From an uncultured Lachnospiraceae bacterium (lineage in GTDB: Bacteria > Bacillota > Clostridia > Lachnospirales > Lachnospiraceae), in the NCBI GenBank assembly GCA_946537305.1, contig CAMNFR010000004.1, positions 22,579-86,578 of the forward strand: a DNA stretch of 64,000 bases, read 5' to 3'. The notes below the pieces were generated by a model, which ran no database searches, was not told the DNA's origin, and was given only the letters and a program-made list of their open reading frames with translations. The first letter of the stretch is position 1. Every line of letters begins with the position of its first letter. A program made the translations under genes and the position numbers. Shown one piece after another: positions 54,058-63,850 of the stretch.

Positions 54058-55794
54058 TCATCTCTTCTCTGCCGGCATCTGCCAGGCATGATGATCCGTG
54101 TGCAGCAGGTGATGAGACTTGTGCGAGAGCGGCTCTCCCAGGTAATCGCGGTAGATGGCCTGAATAGAGGGGTTCTCGTGGCAGAAGCGCAGGGTATCCG
54201 CCTTATCCTGTGCATAGAGGACAGGCGCGCGATCCGCCGCCTTAAAGGCTCCGTCGCAGATGGGCTGTCCGCCGCCGCCTACGCAGCCGCCGGGACATGC
54301 CATGACCTCTACGAAATCATACTCCACTTCGCCTGCATCCAGCTTCCGCAGGAGCGCGCCGGCATTGGCAAGACCATGCACGACCGCCACGCGGACAGGT
54401 GTTCCTGCAAGGTCAAAGGTCGATTCTTTCCAGCCGTCCATACCGCGGACTGTCTGGAAGGCATCCGGCTCGGGATTCTTTCCAGTCATCAGGAAATAGG
54501 CAGAGCGAAGGGCTGCTTCCATCACGCCGCCGGTAGCGCCGAAAATATTTCCGGCACCGGAGCCGATTCCCAGAGGCATATCCAGCGGTTCTGCCGTCAG
54601 ATCTCCGGGGCGTACCTGGGCCGCACGGATCAGGCGCACGACCTCACGGGTCGTCATGACCACATCCACATCCGGATCGCCGCAGGCATCATTCATCACA
54701 TCGATCGCGCATTCATGCTTCTTTGCGAGGCAAGGCATGATCGAAACAGAAAAGATCTTCTTCGGGTCTACGCCCAGAATATCCGCATAATAGCTCTTGG
54801 CCACGGCACCAAACATCTGCTGAGGTGATTTGGCGGAGGAGAGCTGATCCACGAACTGCGGGAAATGAGCCTTTACATAGCGGACCCAGCCCGGGCAGCA
54901 GGAGGTGAACATGGGGAACTTATGATCCTTTGCATGTGCCACCTTATCCAGGAATTCGCTTCCCTCTTCCATGATCGTCAGATCGGCCGAGAAATCCGTA
55001 TCGAACACATAATTCACGCCGACTCTGCGAAGCGCTGTTCCAAGGAGCTGCACCGTTGCCACATCCGGCGTCAGGCCGAAATATTCGCCCCAGGAGGTAC
55101 GGATGGCAGGCGCGATCTGTACCAGAACGATCTTTTCGGGATCGTCGATGGCGTCCAGGACTCTCTGCGTATCGTCCCGCTCTTTCAGTGCGCCTACAGG
55201 GCAGTGTGTAATACACTGTCCGCACAGCGCACAGTCGGAATCCTCCAGACGGTAGGCGTGTGCCACATCTACGGTAACACGGGATCCGGTATTGATCACA
55301 TCCCATACATGGGAATCCTGGATCTTGTCGCAGACCTGGACGCAACGCATGCACTTAATACATTTGGAGGCATCGCGGATCAGCGGGAAATCCGGGTTCC
55401 CGGTCACTTCCGGGATCTGCTTTTCAAACGGAATGGACTGAATACCAAGATCCGTCGAAATCTGCTGCAGCGCGCAGTTGCCGCTGCGAACGCAGGTCGC
55501 GCAGTTGCTGTTGTGCTGGGAAAGGATCAGCTCCACATTGTTGCGCCGGGCCGTTCTGGCCTTCTTGCTGTTGGTGCGGATGACCATTCCCTCGTCTACG
55601 GTATTATTGCAGGCGGTGAAAAGGCGTTCGAATCCTTCCACCTCCACCACACAGACACGACACGCGCCGATCTCATTCAGGCCCTCCCAGTAACAAAGGG
55701 TAGGGATCTGAATGCCGGCCATTTTTGCCGCATCCAGGATTGTTGTTCTCTCGGGTACCGCAAGCTTTACGCCGTCAATCGTCACATTTACCAT
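54058..55794 (-). CDS. [FeFe] hydrogenase catalytic subunit
   Basis: 578 residues. In order: a 2Fe-2S domain (C34, C45, C48, C62), a His-Cys3 cluster (H94, C98, C101, C107), two 4Fe-4S clusters (C145, C148, C151, C155; C188, C191, C194, C198), and the H-cluster domain with TSCCPGW (297-303), MPCLAKKHE (353-361) and ACPGGC (499-504). It makes or uses H2 in the cytoplasm. Its start overlaps the partner gene by seven bases. Electrons likely pass through the GltD-like partner from NAD(P)H and possibly ferredoxin; that is inference. Assembly genes hydE, hydF and hydG are not in the window. Confidence 0.94.
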   Translation of the reverse strand: MVNVTIDGVKLAVPERTTILDAAKMAGIQIPTLCYWEGLNEIGACRVCVVEVEGFERLFTACNNTVDEGMVIRTNSKKARTARRNNVELILSQHNSNCATCVRSGNCALQQISTDLGIQSIPFEKQIPEVTGNPDFPLIRDASKCIKCMRCVQVCDKIQDSHVWDVINTGSRVTVDVAHAYRLEDSDCALCGQCITHCPVGALKERDDTQRVLDAIDDPEKIVLVQIAPAIRTSWGEYFGLTPDVATVQLLGTALRRVGVNYVFDTDFSADLTIMEEGSEFLDKVAHAKDHKFPMFTSCCPGWVRYVKAHFPQFVDQLSSAKSPQQMFGAVAKSYYADILGVDPKKIFSVSIMPCLAKKHECAIDVMNDACGDPDVDVVMTTREVVRLIRAAQVRPGDLTAEPLDMPLGIGSGAGNIFGATGGVMEAALRSAYFLMTGKNPEPDAFQTVRGMDGWKESTFDLAGTPVRVAVVHGLANAGALLRKLDAGEVEYDFVEVMACPGGCVGGGGQPICDGAFKAADRAPVLYAQDKADTLRFCHENPSIQAIYRDYLGEPLSHKSHHLLHTDHHAWQMPAEKR

Positions 55795-57620
55795 TTTGCT
55801 ACTCGGCCTCCTTTAAAGATTCCGTAACCAAAGTGGTCACAGTGCAGGCATCTGCCGGACTCCTGTTTCGCCTCTTCTTCTGTCATTCCGCATTCCATGA
55901 GCTTAAAGTCATGTCTTCTTTCCGCTGCAGGGCGCTCCTTCATGTTCACGCGGCCGCAGGGTTTATGATCGTCAAAGCGGATGCGGGGCAGTTCAATATT
56001 GCTCTTGATCTCGTGATGGTATCCCAGATACTCATCGATATTGCCGGCAGCCACCTTTCCGGCCGCGATGGCGCGGATAACGGTCGCCGGTCCGGTAACG
56101 CAGTCACCGCCGGAGAAAATACCGTCCACATCGCCGATCGAGCTGGTATCCATGGCGTCGATGCGGCCTCTCTTGACCGGGATGCCGTACTGGCCGAAGG
56201 TATTCGAATCGATACCCTGACCGATAGCCACCAGAACACGGTCGCAGGGGATCCGCACTTCCGGTACATCCGCATCCACAGGCTTCGGACGTCCCCATTC
56301 CACGGGACCCACGATCTGCGGCTGCACCCAGATGGCGGCGACATTTCCGTCCGCATCCTTTTCGATGCGCAGCGGTGCATGAAGCTCCATGATCTCACAG
56401 CCATCTGCCACAGCGCCTTCTACCTCTTCCACCAGCGCGGTCATATCGGCCTTTCTGCGACGATAAGCGATAGTAACGGTCTTCGCTCCCAAACGCACGG
56501 CCGAGCGGGCCACGTCCATGGCCACATTTCCGCCGCCGATAACGACACAGTCCAGACCGCTGAAGTCCGGCATCTCCTCATCGCCGATGGCGCGGAGCAT
56601 CTCTACCGCAGAGAGCACGCCCTTTGCATCCTCTCCTTCGATACCGATCTTGCGTCCGGTATGTGCACCGATGGCAACGTAAATCGCATCATACTGTTCC
56701 TTCAGTTCAGCCATCGTGATGTCTTTTCCGATACTGACATCCGTGACTGCCTTGAAACCACTCTTCATCAGACCTTCGATCTCATGATCAAGGATCTCTC
56801 TGGGAAGACGATAGCTGGGAATACCATAGCGCAGCATACCGCCAAGCTTCTTCCTCTGCTCATACACCATGACATCATGGCCCATCATGGACAGGTAGTA
56901 GGCAGCGGACAGACCGGAAGGACCGCCTCCGACCACAGCCACCTTTTTGCCTGTCTTTTCCGCGATCTCGGGCGTAGGGATCTCTCCCTCGTGCTCCACG
57001 GCAAAACGCTTCAGGCCACGGATGTTGATCGGGTCATCCACCAGTGTGCGGCGGCAGCGGACCTCACAGGGATGCTCGCAGATCAGGCCGCAGGTAGCCG
57101 GCAGGGGATTGTCTTTGCGAATCAGGTTGACAGCATCCGCATATCTTCCCTCATGCACCAGCGAGATGTAACCAGGGATATCTACCTGTGCCGGGCACTG
57201 GTACACGCACGGTACAGGCTGTGTCTGCAGTGCCTTGCAGCGTCCGTGAAGGATATGCTCCTCATAGTCATCCCTAAAGCCCTTCAGGCCCTTCAGTACC
57301 ATCCTGGCCGCCTCGGATCCGATCGCACAGTCTGCAGAAGCATATATCGATTCGGCTGTACGTTCAATCACATCCAGGGTCTCCAGTGTGGCTGAACCAT
57401 TTAATACCGAGTCGATCAGCTGTTCCAGCTGGCCCAGGCCGATGCGGCAGGGAACACACTTACCGCAGGACTGGGAATGGCTAATATGCAGAAACGTTGC
57501 GGCCAGATCCACAGGACATAGCCCGGGCTGCGCAGCCTGGATTCGCCGCTCAATGTCCTTGTACAGCTCCTCCACTGTCTGCTGCGCCTGATTGGTTGTA
57601 AACAAACGTAATCGGCTCAT
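55788..57620 (-). CDS. NuoF-tail / GltD-like flavin oxidoreductase, hydrogenase partner
   Basis: 610 residues from ATG 57620 (AAGGAG seven bases upstream). Residues 1-120 match the 4Fe-4S end of NuoF (SQSCGKCVPCRIGLGQ and ASADCAIGS). Residues 135-560 are a GltD-type module: cysteine clusters (YQCPAQVDIPG, CGLICEHPCEVRCRR), an FAD site VVGGGPSGLSAAYYL, an NAD(P) site VIGGGNVAMDVARSA and GDCVTGP. The end has CLHC. It has neither the NuoE-like domain nor the FMN/NADH part of NuoF. With the hydrogenase it probably forms a two-subunit NAD(P)H-linked, perhaps bifurcating, enzyme. Confidence 0.88.
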   Translation of the reverse strand: MSRLRLFTTNQAQQTVEELYKDIERRIQAAQPGLCPVDLAATFLHISHSQSCGKCVPCRIGLGQLEQLIDSVLNGSATLETLDVIERTAESIYASADCAIGSEAARMVLKGLKGFRDDYEEHILHGRCKALQTQPVPCVYQCPAQVDIPGYISLVHEGRYADAVNLIRKDNPLPATCGLICEHPCEVRCRRTLVDDPINIRGLKRFAVEHEGEIPTPEIAEKTGKKVAVVGGGPSGLSAAYYLSMMGHDVMVYEQRKKLGGMLRYGIPSYRLPREILDHEIEGLMKSGFKAVTDVSIGKDITMAELKEQYDAIYVAIGAHTGRKIGIEGEDAKGVLSAVEMLRAIGDEEMPDFSGLDCVVIGGGNVAMDVARSAVRLGAKTVTIAYRRRKADMTALVEEVEGAVADGCEIMELHAPLRIEKDADGNVAAIWVQPQIVGPVEWGRPKPVDADVPEVRIPCDRVLVAIGQGIDSNTFGQYGIPVKRGRIDAMDTSSIGDVDGIFSGGDCVTGPATVIRAIAAGKVAAGNIDEYLGYHHEIKSNIELPRIRFDDHKPCGRVNMKERPAAERRHDFKLMECGMTEEEAKQESGRCLHCDHFGYGIFKGGRVAKW

Positions 57621-57689
57621 AACAACTCCTTCTGAAATCTTTCTCCAAATAATGCATTCCATAAGCAGAAATGACATAGTGACAAATGC

Positions 57690-57718
57690 ATCATATCATA
57701 TCGATACGAAATTATCAA
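57690..57718 (-). promoter_or_regulatory. Promoter of the hydrogenase operon
   Basis: Minus strand: TTGATA, 17-base spacer, TATGAT, about 60 bases before the ATG at 57620. The surrounding region is AT-rich and holds no gene. Confidence 0.65.
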
Positions 57719-57794
57719 TTGTTGTCATTTATGATATTTTGCAATTCAATAAGCCTATTTCTATAAATATATACTTTTTGTATAACTAATTATA

Positions 57795-57829
57795 TAAAAA
57801 AGCGGGCAGGAGCGGCTGCTCCTGCCCGC
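57795..57829 (-). terminator. Terminator of rpsB-tsf
   Basis: Minus strand: perfect 12-pair stem GCGGGCAGGAGC with GCTCCTGCCCGC around four bases, then TTTTTT. Confidence 0.92.
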
Positions 57830-57842
57830 CGGGGAAAACCCA

Positions 57843-58771
57843 TTATTTACCCATCTGCTTCGCCACTTCCGCTGCGAAATCCTCTTCCTTCTTCTGAAGG
57901 CCTTCGCCGGTCTCAAAACGGACGAATTTCTTCAGAGCAACGGGTGCGCCGACTTCCTTGGAAACCTGCTGCAGATACTTTGCAACGCTCTGCTTGCCAT
58001 CCTCGGCCTTTACATAGACCTGATCCATCAGGCAGATGTCCTTCATTTCCTTGGACAGACGTCCCTCGATGATGCCCTTGATCACCTTTTCAGGCTTGGC
58101 AGCTTCCTTGGGATCGTTCATGATCTGAGCCATCAGGATCTCGCGCTCCTTGGCCATGAACTCCTCGGAGATCTCATCGCGGGAGATGTACTGCGGACGA
58201 AGTGCAGCAATCTGCATGGCGATGTTCTTCAGAGCTTCCTTGGCAGCTTCATTTTCCGGAGCCTCAGCCTGTACCAGCACGCCGATGCGTCCGCCGCCGT
58301 GAATGTAGCTCACGATCTGGCCATCAGCAGAATCCATCTTCTCGAAACGACGGATGGAAAGGTTCTCGCCGATCACGGAGATCTTCTCGGACAGGGCCTG
58401 TGCCACGGTCAGCTCCTTATCCAGGAACCAGGGCTCAGCCAGGAAAGCTTCGATGTCTGCGGCATCGCTCTGCAGAGCGGCGGTCGCAACATCAGCCACA
58501 TAGGCCTGGAAATCAGCGTTCTTGGCAACGAAGTCCGTCTCGCTGTTTACTTCTACTACTACTGCTTTGCCGCCATCGATCTTGGTGGTGACAAGGCCTT
58601 CTGCCGCAATACGGCCGGCCTTCTTGGCTGCAGCCGCCAGTCCTTTTTCTCTCAGGAAATCAACGGCCTTCTCCATGTCGCCGTCGGTGGCGGTCAGTGC
58701 CTTCTTACAATCCATCATGCCTGCGCCGGTCTGCTCGCGCAGCTGCTTTACCATTGCCGCTGTAACAGCCA

Positions 58772-58772
<1 letters not shown>
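57843..58772 (-). CDS. tsf: Elongation factor Ts
   Basis: 309 residues. The N-terminal UBA-like domain has LREQTGAGMMDCKKAL and later EVNSETDFVAKN, both signatures. It recharges EF-Tu by releasing GDP. Its ATG shares one base with the rpsB stop, and a strong terminator follows. Confidence 0.98.
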
Positions 58773-59530
<758 letters not shown>

Positions 59531-59549
59531 GTCTGTTTCCTCCTTGGTT

Positions 59550-59657
59550 TTTGTCTTCCGCCTGCCCGTGCCGGAACCCGTAGGCACCACCCGGCATCCC
59601 TTCTGACAGGCGTGTATTTTATGAGCATCTGCGGCCTTTTCCTAACAGACCGCAGAC
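59550..59657 (-). promoter_or_regulatory. Structured leader of rpsB
   Basis: The transcript ahead of rpsB can form TCTGCGG/CCGCAGA (59628-59656) and, nearer the gene, GTGCC/GGCAC within TGCC/GGCA. This resembles the autoregulatory leaders of ribosomal protein operons, where the protein binds its own message; class membership is not established. Confidence 0.4.
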
Positions 59658-59663
59658 TAAAAG

Positions 59664-59692
59664 AGTATAGCACAGGGCTATACTCTTTGCAA
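59664..59692 (-). promoter_or_regulatory. rpsB promoter embedded in an inverted repeat
   Basis: Minus strand: TTGCAA, 17-base spacer, TATACT. The repeat AAAGAGTATAGC / GCTATACTCTTT covers the spacer and -10, and could also act as the codY terminator. Confidence 0.65.
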
Positions 59693-59715
59693 GTGATTTT
59701 TCTATTGTTCCCGCA

Positions 59716-60486
59716 TTATTTTTTCAGTTTCTCCAGCTCAGGGATGATCAGATCATTCTGGATCTTGATGTATGTTCCCTTCATGCCGGAGGACCGGGAT
59801 TCGATAACGCCGGCGCTTTCCAGCTTACGCAGTGCATTCACGATCACGGATCTGGTAATGCCGACTCTGTCGGCCACCTTACTTGCCACCAGGATGCCTT
59901 CCTTACCGTTCAGCTCCGCGAAAATATGCTGTACGGCTTCCAGTTCGGAGGCGGACAGTGTGCCGATGGCGGATTTCACGATCTGCAGCTTGCGGATCTC
60001 CTCTGCGCTTTCCTCGTTCAGGGACCGAAGCATCTCCAGTCCTACAACAGCATTCCCGTATTCCGCCAGGATGATATCGTCGATTTCGTAAGGATCGGTA
60101 TTCTTATATACGAACAGTGTTCCAAGACGCTCCCCTGCGATATCGATGGGCGTAACGATCACATGATAACGACGAATATCCGGCCCTTCAAAGCCCAACG
60201 TCTCCAGGTTCACATTTTCCTTTGTGGAGAGAATATTCAGAAGGCGCTCATTCAGGCTTCCGTCGATAAACTGGCCAACCCGGGCGTTTTTCCAGGTCTC
60301 ATCATTTTCCTCGCGGAAATATTCACCTATTCCCAGGATCTTGCCCTTGCGGCTGAATACCAGTACATTGGATTCCAGAACGTCGCTCAGGACACGGCAT
60401 ACATCATTGAACACAAACACTTTGGAAGTATTGTTGTGCAGTAGTTTGTTGATTTTTCTTGTTTTATCCAGAAGTTGTACGCTCAT
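59716..60486 (-). CDS. codY: Global regulator CodY
   Basis: 256 residues. The N-terminal GAF domain binds branched-chain amino acids; the C-terminal winged helix has VADRVGITRSVIVNALRKLE, the DNA-recognition segment, and GMKGTYIKI near the end. CodY represses many genes when GTP and branched-chain amino acids are plentiful. It has GAGGAGG before the start and its own promoter, and is not part of a clpYQ operon as in Bacillus. Confidence 0.98.
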   Translation of the reverse strand: MSVQLLDKTRKINKLLHNNTSKVFVFNDVCRVLSDVLESNVLVFSRKGKILGIGEYFREENDETWKNARVGQFIDGSLNERLLNILSTKENVNLETLGFEGPDIRRYHVIVTPIDIAGERLGTLFVYKNTDPYEIDDIILAEYGNAVVGLEMLRSLNEESAEEIRKLQIVKSAIGTLSASELEAVQHIFAELNGKEGILVASKVADRVGITRSVIVNALRKLESAGVIESRSSGMKGTYIKIQNDLIIPELEKLKK

Positions 60487-60556
60487 GTCCGACCTCCTCT
60501 TTACTTTGTAGTTTTCTCTTCTCCCATCAGCAGGTTCTTATTCCATACCTTTCTTA

Positions 60557-60585
60557 ATTATAGTACATAATTTCGATAATTGCAA
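60557..60585 (-). promoter_or_regulatory. Promoter of codY
   Basis: Minus strand: TTGCAA, 17-base spacer, TATAAT. Just upstream is the inverted repeat GGAATA-N8-TATTCC (about 60596-60615), a possible operator. Confidence 0.7.
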
Positions 60586-60618
60586 TCCTAAATTCGGAAT
60601 ATTCTATACTATTCCGTA

Positions 60619-62601
60619 TTATTCCCGCTCTGTTTCCGACTCTGTCTTCGGCCGCTGCCAGGACATATAGTCGCATTCCGGGTTGTTTTCACAGCCATAA
60701 TAGCGGCGTCCCTTCTTGGTCTTTTTTACCAGGATATCCCCGCCGCATTTAGGGCATTTAGCGCCGGTCTTTTCGAACCAGGGCTTGGTGAACCGGCATT
60801 CCGGGAATCCGGGACAGGCCAGGAACTTTCCGTGAGGGCCATATTTAAAGACCAGGTTCCGGCCGCAGACCTCACATTTTTCATCGCTCACCTCATCGCA
60901 GATCTGGACCTTTTCCAGTTCCTTCTCGGCCTTTTCCACAGCACTCATCAGGCGGGGATAAAATTTACGCAGAGGCTCACGCCATTCTTCCTGCCCTTCT
61001 CCCACGCGGTCGAGCGTGCTCTCCATGCGCGCGGTCAGCCCTTCGTCCACCACTTCATTGAAATACTTCTGCATGATGGAATTGACCGCTTCTCCCAGGT
61101 CTGTCACGAACAGGTTGCGGCCCTCTTTTGTGATATAGTGACGGCCAAGCAGCGTACCGATGGTAGGCGCGTATGTACTGGGGCGGCCGATTCCGCCTTC
61201 TTCCATCGCACGCACCAGTGTTGCTTCGGTAAAATGCGCCGGCGGCTGGGTGAAGTGCTGCTTCGGATCGAAAGCCTGGAAGGCAAGCTTCGTATCCTCT
61301 GTCAGTCTGGTCAGGCTGCTCTTTTTGTCCAGCTTGTCATCCTCGCTCTCATAGACGCTCCGGAAACCGTCGAAGATCTGAATGTCTGCACCGGTGCGGA
61401 ACTCCTCTCCCGCTGCCATGATCTTTATCGCAAGGCTGTTATAGCGGACCTCTGCCATGCGGCTTGCGGCAAAACGACGCCAGATCAACTGGTACAGACG
61501 CAGCTGATCCCGGTTCAGGGAATCCTTCACCGATTCAGGCGTACGGGTAATATCCGAGGGTCTGATGGCCTCGTGTGCATCCTGGATACGTTCCTTCCCG
61601 GACGCTGCCTGGCCACGCACGGCTCCCACATACGCTTCCCCGTAGCGCTCTTTGATGTAGGCTCTGGCCGCGGCATCTGCCTCCGCCGCCACACGGGTGC
61701 TGTCGGTTCTCAGATAGGTGATCATACCCACGGTACCGCTGCCTTTAATATCCACGCCCTCATACAGCTGCTGCGCAATGCGCATGGTCTTCTGGGTGGA
61801 AAAATTCAGCACCCGGGAGGCCTCCTGCTGCAGTGTACTGGTGGTAAAGGGGAGCGGTGCCTTTCTTGTTTTGGGCGTCTCCCGGATTTCCGTAATCACA
61901 AATTCCTGCCCGGAGAGCTTTTCCATCAGCGCGTTCGCGTCTGCCTCCGTCTCCATAGGAGCCTTCCCCTGATAACGGATAGAAATGGATTTTTTGCTCC
62001 CCTCCGGGATCACCTCTGCATCGAGCGTCCAATACTCCTGCGCCTCAAAGGCATCGATCTGAGCTTCCCGCTCACAGATCATCCCCAGCGCCGCGGATTG
62101 TACGCGCCCTGCGGACAGTCCGCGTTTGATCTTCTGCCACAGAAGGGGACTGATGCTGTACCCCACCATGCGGTCCAGAATGCGCCTGGCCTGCTGGGCA
62201 TCCACCAGATTCATATCCAGGGCCCGGGGTTCCTTTAAAGAAGCCTTGACCGCTGTTTTTGTGATCTCGTTAAAGGTAATCCGGGACATCTTCGCCTGCT
62301 CTGCCGGCATAGATTCCTTCAGATGCCAGGCAATCGCTTCTCCTTCGCGGTCCGGGTCAGTTGCAAGAAAGATCTTATCGGCCTTTTTTGCCTTCTTCCG
62401 CAGCGTGGAAAGAACATCTCCCTTGCCGCGGATCGTAATATAATGCGGTTCAAAATCCGCCTCTGTATCTACTCCAAGCTTACTCTTGGGAAGATCCCTT
62501 ACGTGCCCGCCGGAGGCTTCCACGTCATACGTGCTTCCCAGAAACTTTTTAATGGTCTTGACTTTGGTCGGTGACTCTACAATAATCAGATTTCGCGCCA
62601 T
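60619..62601 (-). CDS. topA: DNA topoisomerase I
   Basis: 660 residues from ATG 62601 (AAAGGAGAGG upstream); the longer frame adds an unrelated head. The Toprim start LIIVESPTKVKTIKKFLG, DPDREGEAIAWHL and the active tyrosine in TYLRTDSTR are present. Two C-terminal zinc ribbons follow (CEVCG with CPGFPEC; CPKCG with CENNPEC). It relaxes negative supercoils. Confidence 0.98.
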   Translation of the reverse strand: MARNLIIVESPTKVKTIKKFLGSTYDVEASGGHVRDLPKSKLGVDTEADFEPHYITIRGKGDVLSTLRKKAKKADKIFLATDPDREGEAIAWHLKESMPAEQAKMSRITFNEITKTAVKASLKEPRALDMNLVDAQQARRILDRMVGYSISPLLWQKIKRGLSAGRVQSAALGMICEREAQIDAFEAQEYWTLDAEVIPEGSKKSISIRYQGKAPMETEADANALMEKLSGQEFVITEIRETPKTRKAPLPFTTSTLQQEASRVLNFSTQKTMRIAQQLYEGVDIKGSGTVGMITYLRTDSTRVAAEADAAARAYIKERYGEAYVGAVRGQAASGKERIQDAHEAIRPSDITRTPESVKDSLNRDQLRLYQLIWRRFAASRMAEVRYNSLAIKIMAAGEEFRTGADIQIFDGFRSVYESEDDKLDKKSSLTRLTEDTKLAFQAFDPKQHFTQPPAHFTEATLVRAMEEGGIGRPSTYAPTIGTLLGRHYITKEGRNLFVTDLGEAVNSIMQKYFNEVVDEGLTARMESTLDRVGEGQEEWREPLRKFYPRLMSAVEKAEKELEKVQICDEVSDEKCEVCGRNLVFKYGPHGKFLACPGFPECRFTKPWFEKTGAKCPKCGGDILVKKTKKGRRYYGCENNPECDYMSWQRPKTESETERE

Positions 62602-62672
62602 ACTGCGAGTTCCTCTCCTTTTCCATAGATGAAAGGCCTTCCGGACCAACTGCCGAACGACCTCCATTTCCC

Positions 62673-62701
62673 CTTATACAATAATCCTATCCAATTGTCA
62701 A
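62673..62701 (-). promoter_or_regulatory. Promoter of topA
   Basis: Minus strand: TTGACA, 17-base spacer, TATAAG, between dprA and topA. Confidence 0.65.
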
Positions 62702-62718
62702 GGACTGTTCTGTGAGAT

Positions 62719-63846
62719 TCATTTCCTTCTTCCGCCGTGCGAACAATGCACATTCGTAGTCAAATACAGGCCGCCGGAAGTCACACGGACCAGTCCGCGG
62801 CACTCCAGATCCCACAGCGGAGTGAAGATTTCTGACATTCTGAGCCCGGATTTTGCCGCGATCGCCTCCGGATGGACCGGATCCGTACCGATCTGTTCCA
62901 GAACCTGTCTTGATGCCTCCGACAGGCCCAACAGAGGATCTGCCGCCTCTCTTTCGCGCTGCTCCTGTTCCTCGGAAAGATCCCCCAGCGCCGCCAGGAC
63001 ATCCGAAACCCCCGTCAGGATCCCTGCGCCCTGACGGATCAGCTGGTTGCAGCCCTGGCTCAGCGGATCCCCGATGCGCCCCGGAAGCGCCAGCACGTCC
63101 TTTCCCTGTTCCAGCGCGTAGTCTACCGTGATCAGGGAACCGCTCTTCTCCCGCGCCTCCAATACCAATACAGCACGGGCCAGTCCACTGATCAGTCGGT
63201 TGCGGAGCGGAAAGTGAAAAGGCAGCCCCGGTTCCCCGGGGCCGTATTCCGAAATCAGCGCGCCCTTCCGGGTCAGACTTCCGTACAGTCTTGCATTCGA
63301 AGGCGGATAGCAGATATCAATGCCGCAGCCAAGCACGCCGATCGAACATCCTCCTGCCTCTATCGCGCCCCATTGACTCTCCGCATCAATTCCCATGGCC
63401 ATCCCGCTGACGACCGTGATGCCTTCTTCTGCCAGTGCACGGCCAAGCTCCCGCGCCGTTACTCGTCCGTATTCCGTACACCTTCTGGCCCCCACCATGG
63501 CCACGCACTTATCCCAGCTTTTCGGAAGTGTTCCCCGCACGAACAGCCCGATCGGCGGATCCGAAATGCGCCGCAGCGGTTCCGGAAATTCCTCCTCTGC
63601 CGGGATGATATACCGGATCCCCTGTTCTTCCAGATACTTTATCTCCCTCAAAAGCTCCTGCTGTTTTTCCTCTGTATGAAAAGCATTCCATTCCGCACAT
63701 TGGTTTTTTTCATTCAGCGGTACCGTGTTCTCCTCCCATGCCCGGGCCGCGCTGCCGTAGAGGAGGGTCAGTTTTGCACAGCTTACCGGACCGATGGTCT
63801 TCATGCGGCTCATAAAATAGGAAGCCTCTTTTTCCGTGATCTTCAT
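62719..63846 (-). CDS. dprA: DNA-processing protein DprA
   Basis: 375 residues from ATG 63846, with GGGGGTGA as ribosome site four to ten bases ahead. The Rossmann-like core has VGARRCTEYGRVTARELG, VVSGMAMGIDAE, and the C-terminal winged helix DPVHPEAIAAKSGL. DprA loads RecA on incoming single-stranded DNA during transformation. It follows a comM-type gene by four bases and precedes topA, the usual order in Firmicutes. Confidence 0.97.
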   Translation of the reverse strand: MKITEKEASYFMSRMKTIGPVSCAKLTLLYGSAARAWEENTVPLNEKNQCAEWNAFHTEEKQQELLREIKYLEEQGIRYIIPAEEEFPEPLRRISDPPIGLFVRGTLPKSWDKCVAMVGARRCTEYGRVTARELGRALAEEGITVVSGMAMGIDAESQWGAIEAGGCSIGVLGCGIDICYPPSNARLYGSLTRKGALISEYGPGEPGLPFHFPLRNRLISGLARAVLVLEAREKSGSLITVDYALEQGKDVLALPGRIGDPLSQGCNQLIRQGAGILTGVSDVLAALGDLSEEQEQREREAADPLLGLSEASRQVLEQIGTDPVHPEAIAAKSGLRMSEIFTPLWDLECRGLVRVTSGGLYLTTNVHCSHGGRRK

Positions 63847-63850
63847 TGTT

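Noticed and set aside
57592..57789. Short open frame in the AT-rich gap before the hydrogenase operon
   Set aside because: It overlaps the hydrogenase promoter and the gene start on the other strand, and has no ribosome site.
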